Source: Oidiodendron maius Zn
Lineage: Eukaryota > Ascomycota > Leotiomycetes > Myxotrichaceae
Length of the DNA stretch: 64,000 bases
Direction of reading: 5' to 3'
NCBI GenBank assembly: GCA_000827325.1
Contig: KN832877.1
Coordinates: 930,001 to 994,000 of the forward strand
The position numbers and the translations under genes were made by a program. Under the pieces are notes generated by a model. It did not search any database, was not told the DNA's origin, and saw only the letters and a program-made list of their open reading frames with translations. Each line of letters opens with the position of its first letter. Position 1 is the first letter of the stretch. This document shows positions 37,075-48,265 of the stretch, in pieces.

Positions 37075-39612
37075 TTATCCCAGATCTGAGCCAAGGCTCA
37101 ATCTCTTGCCATCACCTGAATTTCTCGCCTTCACATCCAGAAGTCTCGCGCTGCCTGCGCTGATATGCCGGGCATGTTTTATGCCGAGGTCGATGCTTGT
37201 AGCCCGATGCACCCGAACTTCGCTGTCGCCAGAATCTTTGCTGTCTCGATCGACGTCCGGGAGTGCTTCACCATGGGCGTCGCTACCGGAATCGTACTCG
37301 AAGTCGTTAAGTAAGCCTTCCCTAGACTTCGCACGAGGCTCGCGATGGACAACTGTTGGATGCCTTCCTACAGCTCCCCATGTAGCTCGTCCAGCTTCAA
37401 TCGGGCTTATGTGACTATCACCATCTTCTTCATCGCTCGACGGCATAGGGTTGCCAGTAGATTGCCTCTTAGCTCTATCTTCCTCAATCCCTGGTGTCAG
37501 ACGAGTGAAATACTCGTCTTCAGCAATGCCCAGCTCCTCGGTCGAATCAGCATAGTCTCTATACCTTTTGTGTAGTGAGCTCGCACTGTCCCGAAGTCGG
37601 TGGGCGGATAATTGTGCAGATTCCCGCTTTGAATTTTTTCGGCCTGAGAGCCACGAGCCTTCTGAGTCAATTGATGCAAGCGACTGTGATAATAATGTCG
37701 CGGGTTCGGGTGAAGGGACATCGACTGATCGGTCAGCACTATTCGGCGTCTCATCACGCTGCAGTCCAGTTTCAAGAGATCTGTAACCACTTGTAGGTGT
37801 ATCGTATCGCATATGAGTGTCATCCGATGACGACCGAGCGCCGGATCTTTTGTCAAGAAACTCTTTCGGTATCGGTGGAACAATATCAACTTCAGGAGAT
37901 TGTACTCTAGAATCGGGTGGCGACAGTGGCAGCTCGGGAAGATCCTCTCGAAACTTTGACATAGTCCGCTTGGGAGTATTAGATGACATTTTGACTGGTG
38001 CATACCCAACGGGCGCACCCTGCGGCGTTTGCTGGGTGGTTGGCTGGCTCGTTTGTTGGCTCGTTTGCATTGAGTCTCGTGAAGTATTAGAGAAGGACGG
38101 AGGCGGAACAAGGTTGGAAGAACGCTTTGATTTTGAGCTCCTTCTGAAAAACGACGTCCAGGACTGCGATGGCCGAGTCGTGGTTTCTGAAGCCCGTCTC
38201 TCAGACTGAGCTGGTGCTGTCGTCCCCGCAGTTACTCTTGAAGCAAAAGGTGCCAAAGTTTTCGGCATAGGAGATTCTGCCTTCGGTCTTGTACCTGATG
38301 TGATCTTTGCATCAGACTCTACCACAGATGGTGAGGATAGGAATACGCTAGCACCCATGCCTGGCTTCAATTCGGCTACCTTGGTGATAGGTCTCGATGG
38401 TTCCGAACTAGATGCTTCCATGGATTTTTTGGAGCCCAAGGCAGTGCTTTCTTTGACGGTATCCCGTACAGGCTCTGGCTTCCCTTCCGTGAGCCCTAGA
38501 GTGTCCCTTCTCACACTTGAGGTGATAATAGCAGAGGTCCCGATACCTTTATCCAGCACCTCTCTCCCCATAACCCCTCTCTCCATATTCGCCGGGGGTG
38601 GTGTCCCAGTTCGTTCCGCAGAAGCCTCGCCATTTCTTTGCTGCTCCTGGCGCCGAGCAAGTCGCTTCTCAATCTTGATTCTGTCTGCAGCCCTCTTCCT
38701 TTCTCTTCTCTTCTGATCTCGCTCCATAAGCTCCCGTAATTCTCCAGCATTCAAATCGTCAGCAAGATCGTCGACCCTTTTATTTGCCTTCAATACCTCC
38801 TCTGATATTGTCATCCTGTCTAAAACATTTCTCTTTTGCGATTCGGGATGGTCGGAGCCCAGGCTTGCTCCTGAGGCATGCCGAGGATTTTCAGAGTATC
38901 TAATGGTGGGTCGAGGGGCTAGCATATAGAAAGTAGATACTTTGTAAGATGTTGATTGCTCGGCATCCGAGGAGAGCGATGACCTGATCGACTCTGCAGT
39001 AGGTAATGATATATCCGATGACGGATTTTGAAGACTGCGGTTCAGACCACCACGCATCCGCTTGCTCTCCCTCTTCATTGGTCTACCGGAAAAATGGGAG
39101 TCTGTCGCAGGTCGAGTAGGCATGCTGGCAGACATAGCTTTGATCTCTGCTTCTCTAGTATGTTCCTCCTTCCGCTTCTTGCTCGATTTTCTTCGTGACA
39201 TCTCTTGCGCACTCCTTTTGTGCAACGTTGGTACGCGCTGCCACTCTTGCGTCGGGTCTGCAGGTTGGGTATGTGACAGTGGTGGGTTCTGTGGATTAGA
39301 CATTCCCTTTCCCATCAAACCTGGCGGCAGCGGAGGAACAGGCGGAGGATTATCACCTCCACGAACCATGATGCTGTCATTTCGGCCAGAGGAGAAACTA
39401 TAGGCACGTCTCTTGTCAATGCCTCTCGAGTCTTTCGATGGCATCCGATTCCCCCCACTGCTTGTTCTAGATTTTCGCCTTCGCGAACCTGACGGTACTC
39501 TCTCCAGGCCATTATCAGTGCCAGCATTTGGTTGTGACATGTTCTCCTGCGACCGCAGCGCCCCGCGAGACGGTCTGCGATTACTTTTCCTTCGAAAAGG
39601 CCAAAGGGCCAT
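37075..39612 (-). CDS. Large disordered fungal protein, function unknown
   Basis: Single exon, 845 aa from MALWPFRRKSNRRPSRGALR. I do not recognise a domain. The protein is very rich in Ser, Arg, Pro and Glu and looks largely disordered. A conserved-looking segment near residues 225–340 (STFYMLAPRPTIRYSENPRH, LDRMTISEEVLKANKRVDDLADDL, then a charged helix rich in Arg/Glu/Lys) may form a coiled coil. A run near residue 540 is Gln/Thr-rich (TSQQTSQPTTQQTPQ). The C-terminus is acidic with DSGS and SSDEEDGD patches. The frame is open 16 codons upstream to another Met, but the chosen start looks like a real N-terminus. Single-exon length argues strongly for a gene. Confidence 0.8.
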   Translation of the reverse strand: MALWPFRRKSNRRPSRGALRSQENMSQPNAGTDNGLERVPSGSRRRKSRTSSGGNRMPSKDSRGIDKRRAYSFSSGRNDSIMVRGGDNPPPVPPLPPGLMGKGMSNPQNPPLSHTQPADPTQEWQRVPTLHKRSAQEMSRRKSSKKRKEEHTREAEIKAMSASMPTRPATDSHFSGRPMKRESKRMRGGLNRSLQNPSSDISLPTAESIRSSLSSDAEQSTSYKVSTFYMLAPRPTIRYSENPRHASGASLGSDHPESQKRNVLDRMTISEEVLKANKRVDDLADDLNAGELRELMERDQKRRERKRAADRIKIEKRLARRQEQQRNGEASAERTGTPPPANMERGVMGREVLDKGIGTSAIITSSVRRDTLGLTEGKPEPVRDTVKESTALGSKKSMEASSSEPSRPITKVAELKPGMGASVFLSSPSVVESDAKITSGTRPKAESPMPKTLAPFASRVTAGTTAPAQSERRASETTTRPSQSWTSFFRRSSKSKRSSNLVPPPSFSNTSRDSMQTSQQTSQPTTQQTPQGAPVGYAPVKMSSNTPKRTMSKFREDLPELPLSPPDSRVQSPEVDIVPPIPKEFLDKRSGARSSSDDTHMRYDTPTSGYRSLETGLQRDETPNSADRSVDVPSPEPATLLSQSLASIDSEGSWLSGRKNSKRESAQLSAHRLRDSASSLHKRYRDYADSTEELGIAEDEYFTRLTPGIEEDRAKRQSTGNPMPSSDEEDGDSHISPIEAGRATWGAVGRHPTVVHREPRAKSREGLLNDFEYDSGSDAHGEALPDVDRDSKDSGDSEVRVHRATSIDLGIKHARHISAGSARLLDVKARNSGDGKRLSLGSDLG

Positions 39613-41350
39613 CTTCGCATCCACTTTGCAGCCAGGCAAACGAGATTGCCTATTTGCCACCTATGTCTATGCCTTGGCTTCGTCTTATCCCATATACACG
39701 GCGGGATTTGCCATCGACCCAAGGGATATGTTCTAGAATTATGCCCGTCTTATAACAGTCTCCAGGTCGTAGTTGAGAGGACCAAATGTTGAGGAAGAGT
39801 CGAGGTGTTCGTTTGTACGCTCATGATTCTGGAGTCGACTTGCGCTGCGTGGCGAAGGACTTACGAGTCTCTCAAGGCGCCCGGCGGAGATTGATAGATG
39901 AGCGGGTTGTAATATTTGTTGTATTATATCTTTAGGACAGGAAGGGGTTGTGGTCGGTAGTCAGGTGTTGTCGCTCTAAGAGATGCGAAGAGATGCGAAG
40001 AGATGCGACGCAGAGGAAGTAGGAGAGGCCTTCGTCGTGATTTCTGCAAAGCATCTATACGAACTTGACCAGCACTTTACTAGTAGGCAAAGCCGCCATA
40101 CAAGCCACTGCAAACCCTGGGGGACTCCAAACACGGAGGGGCTGCATCGTATCGTATCGCATTGCATCAGTCAGACTACGACGGTACTACTGTACCGCCC
40201 TTGGCCCCTTCGCCACCCATCATCAGGGTTTCCACGGAACCGTTGCGCTCGTACGTAGGTACTACTGATCCTATGAATAGTATGCTCCAACTTTCCCCAG
40301 AAGCAAGCTCCGAGTGGCTCTACCGATCAACAGACCACTAAACCTTCTGATCTCGACGCCTCCCGCTCTTGTCCCGTGATATACCGAAATTTGTGCAGCA
40401 CCTCTATACAAAGGGCATATCGTATTACCCCAGCTTGATCATAAAGTGGCTGAGAAGGCAACCCCAATCCCGCCTGGCCTTGTGAGTGGACATGCCCGTC
40501 TCATTATCGTGCATGAGTACCTCGTATACAATGGAAGGTGAGTGTACCCACGGCTTATGTACCTTCCAGTGCATACGTTCTGGCTTATTCCGTAAGCATA
40601 GTGTGTATCGAACTTCACAGTGAATCATCTCACACATGCAGGTCCCCTAGGCTTCGTGATCTCTATCCGATCGATACTCGGTGTGCTGGCCAGGTCCGGT
40701 TACAGCGTTTGATGGGTTAATTGGCAATGATTTGAGGACAGTGGTGATCATCCAGCATCAGGTGACAGTCCATGCTACCTGAGTGGATGAGCTGTCTACT
40801 CCTACCCAGAAAAGGTATAGCCGTGCTTGAAGAGAATTGGTAAAACCACGTCGGCTCGCTGCACCTGTTCTTGGACCAGCCACAGCGAATGGGCAAGTTT
40901 CGAGGCTGCTCGTGACACCTATCATTCTGTAAATGGCAAGCGCACTTGCGTAAGGAATAGGAACAAATGCTTCTATGCAGGGGAAGATAAGTCATGCATA
41001 ACAGGTCAGAGTTGATCTAGGCACAAAGCCCGTAGCTGCGAGTTGTTGGCATGGCAAACGAACTGTGCAATAGCGAGACAACCTCATTCTGGCCCACAAG
41101 TTGATGTGAAGTCTCTAGTTTCTGGGTAATCAGGGCGAAAACATACAAGTGTCTACAAGTACCCGTCTGCCAAAATGCACGTGGTCTCAATAGACCTGGT
41201 TCCGTCTGCAACATATAGCAGCCCAAGCCAAGAATCTCAGATTTCACAAGAGAGGATAGACGAGCCCAGGGGCACAGGCCCTCTTTATTTTCAAACACGA
41301 CTCTATTAATTAAGGCAGTGATATCAATTTAATAGGTTATCAATCTAGTT
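39613..41350. other. Long intergenic region
   Basis: 1.7 kb upstream of the disordered-protein gene and 3' of the broken phosphoesterase. It contains three copies of AGAGATGCGA (39979–40008) and short ATCGTATCG-like repeats near 40147. The open frames here show no coding character. Confidence 0.45.
39979..40008. repeat. Three exact copies of a 10-bp unit
   Basis: AGAGATGCGA is repeated three times head to tail, about 370 bp upstream of the start of the large disordered-protein gene, so probably in its promoter. Confidence 0.85.
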
Positions 41351-42427
41351 TTAATTTCTACCTAGTCTTCTAAACTCTTGCATGCCATAATTATAGGCAA
41401 ATAGATATGTAAATTTAGTAGAACAGGAATTATTACTAAAATCATGATGTCCCGGATTTTCAATACGAGATGGGCACCCGCTTCCACGCTGGTTACTGTA
41501 TACTCTCACATCGTCTATGAAGAGGTCGGTTGTATAATGAGTGTGGCCATATACCCACATGTCGCCAACGCCCAAGCCTTCAATGCCGCAGCCACCGGGA
41601 ATATCATTGTTGTAAAAACTGTAGATCTTCGACAGTCCTTGTTGAATGTTATCTGTATGTTCGGACCCACCTCTCAAGAAGGGTGAATGATGGGTAATGA
41701 TCATAATTTTTCTCTCGCTACCTTCCTTTTCCATCTAATCTTCTTCACTTCCTCCTTCAGTAATTTTAAATCCCTTTCGAATCTGCCATTGTGCTTGGGA
41801 ACAGAATTTCCAGGAACATTTCCAGGTGATTAGGCGGATAGTTGTAAATATATTGCACCTGGTCCTCCCTAACTTTGGTCCACAAGCTTCACCCCAGAAT
41901 GCTAATAAAGGCACCATTGTCTCTCAGGTCATAACGGATGCGATCCAAGAATATCAATCTTCCTCTCATTCTTGATTCCTTCGTTAGCGACCACACTTTC
42001 TGTATCACAGCTGCATGATCAAGATTTTCTTTGTTCGGGAACTCTTTGCTCCCTAGTAGATAGAATACTCTCTGATACTCGTCACATCGCTTTGCAAGAA
42101 ATGATCTCAGCTGATCGAAATGTTTAACAGCACGTCCGATATCGCCGGCAAGAATGAGATACGGTGCCTTCACTGGCCACCCGGTAAGTGGCCATTTTTC
42201 GTATTGATTCATCCACTCTCCAGCAAAGCCTTGCTCGAAGTGGAGGTCGGACATGGTGTGGAATTCTATTTTTGGTTGTGCTTTCTGTCTTCGTCAACAG
42301 CTGGGTGGATAGATGGATAAGGGAATGGAAATTCCACCTTGCGCCTGGCCATAGCCCTCTCCTTGAACAGATTAACGTGGACGAATGGATCGCCAGGATC
42401 TTCTTTTATAAAGGGGTCCCCCGACAT
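41351..42427 (-). pseudogene. Broken calcineurin-like metallophosphoesterase
   Basis: Remnant of a metallophosphoesterase read on −. The N-terminal frame (ATG at 42427) runs 53 codons to a TAG at 42266, beside a five-base A run; the next frame then continues with IEFHTMSDLHFE. Metal-site motifs seen are DLHFE, LILAGDIG, ITHHSP and VYGHTHY; the usual GN(H/D)E motif is changed to GSKE. A TGA at 41889–41891 falls where relatives have Cys before SLWTKV. At least two further frame changes are needed between about 41830 and 41720 to reach ITHHSP. At least four lesions plus a lost catalytic motif argue for a pseudogene rather than missed introns. The changes are not typical C-to-T RIP mutations. Confidence 0.8.
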
Positions 42428-43755
42428 TATTAATGATGTGTATGATTATTCTGTTGTCAAAGTGAAGAGCTTTGAAACCCTTGATCTGATATTGGTATCC
42501 AAGCCGCTAAAAATCCAAGTGTGCCTGTCAACAGCAGGTGCATAAATACAAGTAGTTCTTTGTTGCATGCGACGTTTTGTCCAGTCACACACACGAGAGT
42601 AATGTGTTATTTGTGACAAAAGGCGGATAAATATAATTTTTCTGTGGATGGGAACAATGGCTGCCATATCTAGCATATATACCATCTAACTTCCAAGTCA
42701 CCCTCTGCCAAAAACAACGCAAATTGCACATTGAAGTTACCAATCGGAGCCGCTCTGTAGAGTATATTAGGGTAGTCGAAAACAAATATGGCTATGCAAG
42801 AAGAGAAAGAAAGAATATCTTTGTCCCCTTTTGACTTTGGACACCCGTGTGTGCTGTAACTTGCTGCTAGGGGTACTTAACAGTTTTTTGTCAACATATT
42901 ATTGTTGCCGAACTACTTTATGGTGGCATTTTACTTCACTTGGAGCTTGTGATCTTACCTGGTGGAAACATATGCACTGGAATATGCAGATCTGGATAGT
43001 TCCCGCTGTTTATCTAAGGTAAACTCGCTATGAAAAAAAAGTAATTTACACTCCATTCGGTATCTTTCAAGCAACTGGATACAAGAATGTCCCTTGCAGA
43101 AATCTAGGAGTAGAAAATCCTCTCCCGATTAATTGAGTATCTACCAAATAGAGTGAGTTGCTGCTGAGATTGTACTTCCGCTGCCGCAACAGGACGGCAG
43201 GCAGGAAATGCAAAGAATACAACCTGTGTTGTCCAACAACGTAAGTAAACCACAATTAACGCCGGTCTATGCTTTGGTATTGTCGCTCGAGGACAAAGAA
43301 CAAATATGTAAACGCCAGGTCTTCGCAATTAATATCTCGAGCACTTCGAAGATATTAACGCGACTTCATACCATGCGCCACCTCTGAAATGTTTATCTCT
43401 TATGCTGGTTAAAATCTTAGACGTTTGCGTCCAACAAATGCTGGGTAAGAAGACGCCGTATTGGGTACATGACCCAGAATGCCAAATTTAGAATCTATGA
43501 GACGCCGCTGAAAATATGCCTGATGAGCGTTGCATAGAGTTGACAAATATTAAAATAGGTAAAGTCTGATGGCATAGGACACAGAATGTGACTAGAGTCA
43601 CCCTCCGGTATAAAATTGTCATTATAGGATAGACAAGAAGTCGCGAGTAAGGGAGTCCAGGCCGTCTATGTGAGTACGGGCGGCAGCCACAGAAATAGGT
43701 GGGCGATATGCATCGTCCATAAGATTTTCGGGTGCAACTCGTCCACAGGACAAAT
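42428..43755. other. AT-rich intergenic region
   Basis: 1.3 kb, AT-rich, upstream of the broken phosphoesterase and downstream of the OTU gene. No coding frame on either strand looks real, except a 41-codon open tail near 43628–43750 on − that is discussed under findings. Confidence 0.4.
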
Positions 43756-45420
43756 TCAAATGAAGAGAACTTTCATACCAACAACCTTCTCTATTGGCGA
43801 TGGAATGCGAGTGTGATTGAAGGTCTCAATTGTTCGTTCAAGTAACTTATCGGACGGCCTGCTGCGCTTGCCATCTTTTCGAGCGAGTTTCTGAGCCAGC
43901 TTTGTGTGGAGGATACTCTTTTGTTGGTCATGTAGACTTGATCCGTGAAAGGCCGAGACTCCAGCGTTTGGTATAAAATCAGTGTCAGCATCATCTTCTC
44001 CACCTGGCTGATACTCGTCATCGGCTTCGCTATCGGACGGAGGGTCTGATTCGCCACTGCCATTTTCGCCTTTCTCCCTCCTTGAATCAAATGTGGCTTG
44101 TTCGATACTGCCTTTACTAGAGCGAGGTCGGCGGGATTTAAGTTTAGACTCAAGCTCAGATTCGGAGCTCGTGGCACCGCTAGCGTAAGTGGCATCCATT
44201 TGGATAATTCTCTTGCGGTCGCGCTTCGGAAATGTATCTCTGGTCTTCATGCTGCGAATTTTTCCGTTCTTTGGGCCCTGGATAACTTCTTCATCGCTGT
44301 GATCACCCCGTCTCGTGCCTAGCGTGTCAGAGGAGCGGGTTTCTTGCATTTGAGGAACACCGTTTCCTTTAACAAGGGAAATTTCTGCCTTTATAGTGCG
44401 ATTCTGTCTTTTGCTTGGTCGATAAATTTCCTCATCGTCACTGTCTGAATCTCGCTCAATACTTGAGCTGCCAGCAGTAGATTGGCTGGCAGGAGTGCTA
44501 GACTGGCTACTGATGTATTCGGCCTCCAATAACATGCTCACTGCATTGTTAATATTGCCGCCGTTATGTTCGAGAGCCATAGTAATAGCAGCTTCGTCTA
44601 TAAGATGGGGAAGAAAACCAATAACCGCCTTGATTTTCCAGGGGTCGACATTTGTGTGCTTTAAACCTGTGGCTTCTGAGGTGGCGTCTTGTGGAGTCGG
44701 CAATGTAGCCTGGATATGTGGTAGTCCTGTCATTGGACCGTCGATATTGCGGATCGAAGAGTAGTGCTCCCACGTCTATGAATTGCAGGTTACTGTTAGC
44801 CAGTAACTTTCGATCAGGGTTCAAGTTAGGAGAAGGGAACACAAACATGGTGGGCAATATGCGCGACTGGGCGCGCAATGTCATCCGGTGCAGCCTTGAC
44901 ATAGTAGGCGTAGTTAGCATGGTAGATCTTTACGTCGGTATTGTATGCGTGCGCGAAGGCCTGGATCTCAATGTTGTCTCCCCAGGTTCCGCCTTGAGCC
45001 ATCTGCGTCAAGTGAGCTTCGTATGCTGCATCTGTTTCTGCTTCCGTGGCCTTCGTAAAAGCAAAGGTGGACGAGAAGCCGCCAGCATTCTTTCTCTTTG
45101 GATTCCGGCGTTGCCTCGCCCCAACGGTCAGGAAAGGTTTGAACTCATGAGGATTGTCCCGCATGTACTGGATCACGGCCTTGCGGATTTCAGCGTGTTT
45201 GGTCTGGTCGCCATAGATCTGATCGGATAGGGCGTTGAAGAGGCAATTACCTAGTTAGAAGTGCAACAAGTTAGCTACAGTACCATGAGAGATTGGCCGC
45301 CTCGGAATGGGCGATAGCGGGAGTATTTTAGCACTTACCATCCCCTCGGATTGGGCAAGCCCGCAAGCCCATCGATTGGAGCAGGGGGAACTCGTTGCGG
45401 GAACGCGTCATCTTGGGCAT
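43756..45420 (-). CDS. OTU-family deubiquitinase (OTUD3-like)
   Basis: Cysteine protease that cleaves ubiquitin chains. Exons on − are 45420–45339, 45250–44847 and 44775–43756 (501 aa). The catalytic triad is intact: D27 and C30 in RGDGNCLFNALSDQIYGD, and H166 in HTWEHYSSI. The OTU domain (about 20–170) includes FLTVGARQRR and GTWGDNIEIQAFAHAYNTDV. A CUE/UBA-like helical segment follows (about 190–240, WKIKAVIGFLPHLIDEAAITMALEHNGGNI), fitting ubiquitin binding. The C-terminal 260 residues are basic/acidic and disordered. The stop after MKVLFI is the simplest end; a possible extra 3' exon is noted in findings. Introns are 88 and 71 bp. Confidence 0.9.
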
Positions 45421-46040
45421 AGCAGGAGGGATCTGCTTTAGCAAGATGGATTGGAATGGTAATGAAAGTTTGCATGAAGGAAGATGGAGAGCGAGACGAA
45501 GTTGCAGTGAAGAACAACGAATATCAGTCTCATATCAAATAATGCTAGAGTATAAAGTAGCTACATTGAATAGTCAGGCCGGCGCTCTCGCTTGGGCTTA
45601 GCGCAAGGCTGTAATACGAGGCTGAGCGCGAATGTACTGTAAGATAATAGTGGCTGCCTCATATAAGAGGCGTAAACAGCCCCATCCAAGCCACTTACGA
45701 AAAAGTAGGATGTGAGAGTATTGCAACCAATCAAGGAGCAGTAACGCCTAGATAAATTTCGCAATAGTCACGTGTCATTGCCTAAAAATAGCCCTGGAGC
45801 TCTCCGAACAAGTGCACTGGAATGGAGAGAGTGGGGTGAATCGAGAATATTTTGGAGATCAAAGATATGACTGAATGTTCTTCCAGTGGACTTCCATTTC
45901 CTTGTTCACTTCCTAAGCTTGCAACTCATATATAAATATTCTATTCAGATTGCTGGTACAGTCATTATCCAACCGAGCCTTCCATTCTCTTATCTCTGAC
46001 TGTTTAAGGCTGCTGCCATATTCTCTCAACCTAAGCAAAC
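45421..46040. other. Divergent promoter, OTU / D-amino-acid oxidase
   Basis: 0.62 kb between two divergent starts. A CACGTG hexamer occurs at about 45769. No gene is seen. Confidence 0.45.
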
Positions 46041-47309
46041 ATGGCGAATATTGTAGTAGTTGGGTTCGTAGAGCATCTTTGGATATTTTGTATCGGCACT
46101 TGGCAATTACGCTGATGCTTGGGATAGAGCCGGCGTGTCGGGCTTAACAACTGCTCTCCTTCTCTCGAAGAATCCGGCCTACAAAGTAACAATTATTGCG
46201 AAGCACATGCCAGGGGATTATGACATCGAATACACATCTCCCTGGGCTGGCGCCAATTATCTACCGTATGTGGTCTGAAATAAAGCCTTGATATCTTGCA
46301 CCATTTGATACGGTTTTTGTAGCGTAGCACCGGAGGCAGGCAATAGATGGGAGAAAAGCACATGGCCTGAACTTGCGCGCCTTGCCAAAGATGTCCCGGA
46401 AGCGGGCATACATTTCCAGGGTATGTTCACTGCTTCCGTCCAGTACAGACGCACCCTAATCAATCACTCGGATCAAGCACTGAAACGTCGATAGATACAA
46501 TTAGCTATGCCCGTCAGAAAGACGCCGATTCTGCGACAGGGCAGTGGACAAAAGAACTTATGTCCACAAACCCCTGGTTTAAGAACGTCGTTCCTGACTT
46601 TCGGGTTCTTTCTAAGTCCCAGCTATTACCAAGCTCGGACTCTGGAACAGCATTTACTTCAGTTTGCATCAACACTGCCATCTATCTTCCTTACCTAGCA
46701 GGTCAATGTTTAAAGAACGGCGCTGTTATAAGACGGGAAATCCTAACCCACATATCTGAAGCCGCAAGTCTGCATCATTCCCGTGCGAAGGCAGATGTAA
46801 TTGTCAATTGCACTGGTCTTCTTGCCTCGAAACTTGGAGGGGTAATGGATAAAGATGTCGTCCCAGTTCGCGGCCAGATTGTTGTGGTGCGTAATGATCC
46901 TGGTTTTATGGTTGCAACATCTGGCACAGATGATGGGGAGGATGAGATCTGTTATATTATGCAAAGAGCGGCGGGCGGCGGTACAGTTCTGGGGGGGACA
47001 TATCAGAAGGGTAACTGGGAATCTCAACCAGATCCCAATCAAGCGTTACGCATCATGAAGCGCGCTGTGGAGATTTGTCCAGCTCTGACCGGGGGTAAAG
47101 GCATCGAGGCACTCAGTATAATCAGACATGGTGTTGGGCTAAGGCCCGTGAGATTGAGTGGGGTGAGGATCGCGAAGGAGAAGATAGGAGGAACTTGGGT
47201 GGTGCATAATTATGGACATGGTGGCTGGGGATATCAAGGTTCGTATGGCTGTTCTGAGGGGGTGGTGGAGTTAGTGAGAGAAGTTTTGACACCAAAGGCA
47301 AAACTTTGA
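46041..47309 (+). CDS. D-amino-acid oxidase, peroxisomal
   Basis: FAD enzyme that oxidises D-amino acids to keto acids, ammonia and hydrogen peroxide. Exons are 46041–46063, 46128–46265, 46323–46420 and 46495–47309 (357 aa, normal). The first intron splits the FAD-binding motif; joined it reads [20 protein letters not shown] (GxGxxG). Further family text: [29 protein letters not shown] (substrate carboxylate Arg) and [17 protein letters not shown] near the C-terminus. The last three residues are AKL, a PTS1-type peroxisomal targeting signal, where catalase can remove the peroxide. All introns are phase-consistent. No damage is seen. Confidence 0.94.
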
Positions 47310-48265
47310 TCAAAGGCAAGCCATAAAATAAGAACATGCAGAATCCCAGGAAAGTTCCACATCTGGCCTTGGTTCTAGGCTCATTAAAGCCGCATTGACG
47401 GGGAATTTGGGCTTCATAGCCTACATAATCGGTGCAGAATCCAGAGGCATTTAGAACAGTTGATTTATCTTTACGGTTGAAACTTAAGAGTATGGCGAAA
47501 GGGAAGCACGAGAGCAGTCGACAGGTATAACCATGATATGCCAGGCTACGAAATGCCATACCTTCAATTCCAGATTGAAATTGGTTTATGAGCAAGTATA
47601 GCAAAGAGAAAGAAAAAGGACTGATAACGGGAGAATGGAAATGAGAAAAACTAAAAGGCTTATTATGTCTTTGGGCCTCATTCATTATACCGTAAAGCCC
47701 GAGAACTGTTGATAGGGTGCCTGTGATCTGCCGCGATAACGGTGGGTTCCAGTTAGTGGACGGCTAGAGCCGTCAACATTATCTATACTACTGTACTGTA
47801 CCACCCTCTGTACATCTCGCTTTCATCGACTCTATTAACTAATAGCTTATCACAGGATGGTCGCATTTAAATGAAGAGAGAATAGTTGTGTAATACTTGG
47901 AGTAACGACTCTTAAAAAGAGTGCAAGATCTATTCTCATCGGCCGGCAGCATAGCATAATCAGGATACTTACTGGTCCACTATACCCGCTGCCACCTATC
48001 TGTGAGTGGTTGCAACAATCTGAAACATATACCCGTGAAGGGTATGGAGGGGTGGAAGGCAATCGGAGAGGCGGTGTTCGCTGTGTGAGACGCAGTGGAC
48101 AAACCCCTCATTACGCACGATTGTTCCTTCGCCCAGGATTAGGCGCCCATCAACCCTGCAATGCGGCCATCGGTCTAGTGGCCTCTCTTTTCCCAACTTG
48201 CATCCTTCTCTCATCTCTGTGTCCTTTTGAATATTGTATGGTTGTCGCATTTAGATCGCGCTCAC
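47310..48265. other. Intergenic, D-amino-acid oxidase to ankyrin gene
   Basis: 0.95 kb. Presumed terminator and promoter; no repeats or RNA genes were recognised. An in-frame ATG at 48227 could extend the next gene by 13 codons. Confidence 0.45.

Noticed and set aside
41889-41891. TGA in place of a conserved Cys, as in a selenoprotein
   Set aside because: Ascomycetes are not known to make selenoproteins, and the gene has several other frame breaks, so this is a nonsense change in a pseudogene.
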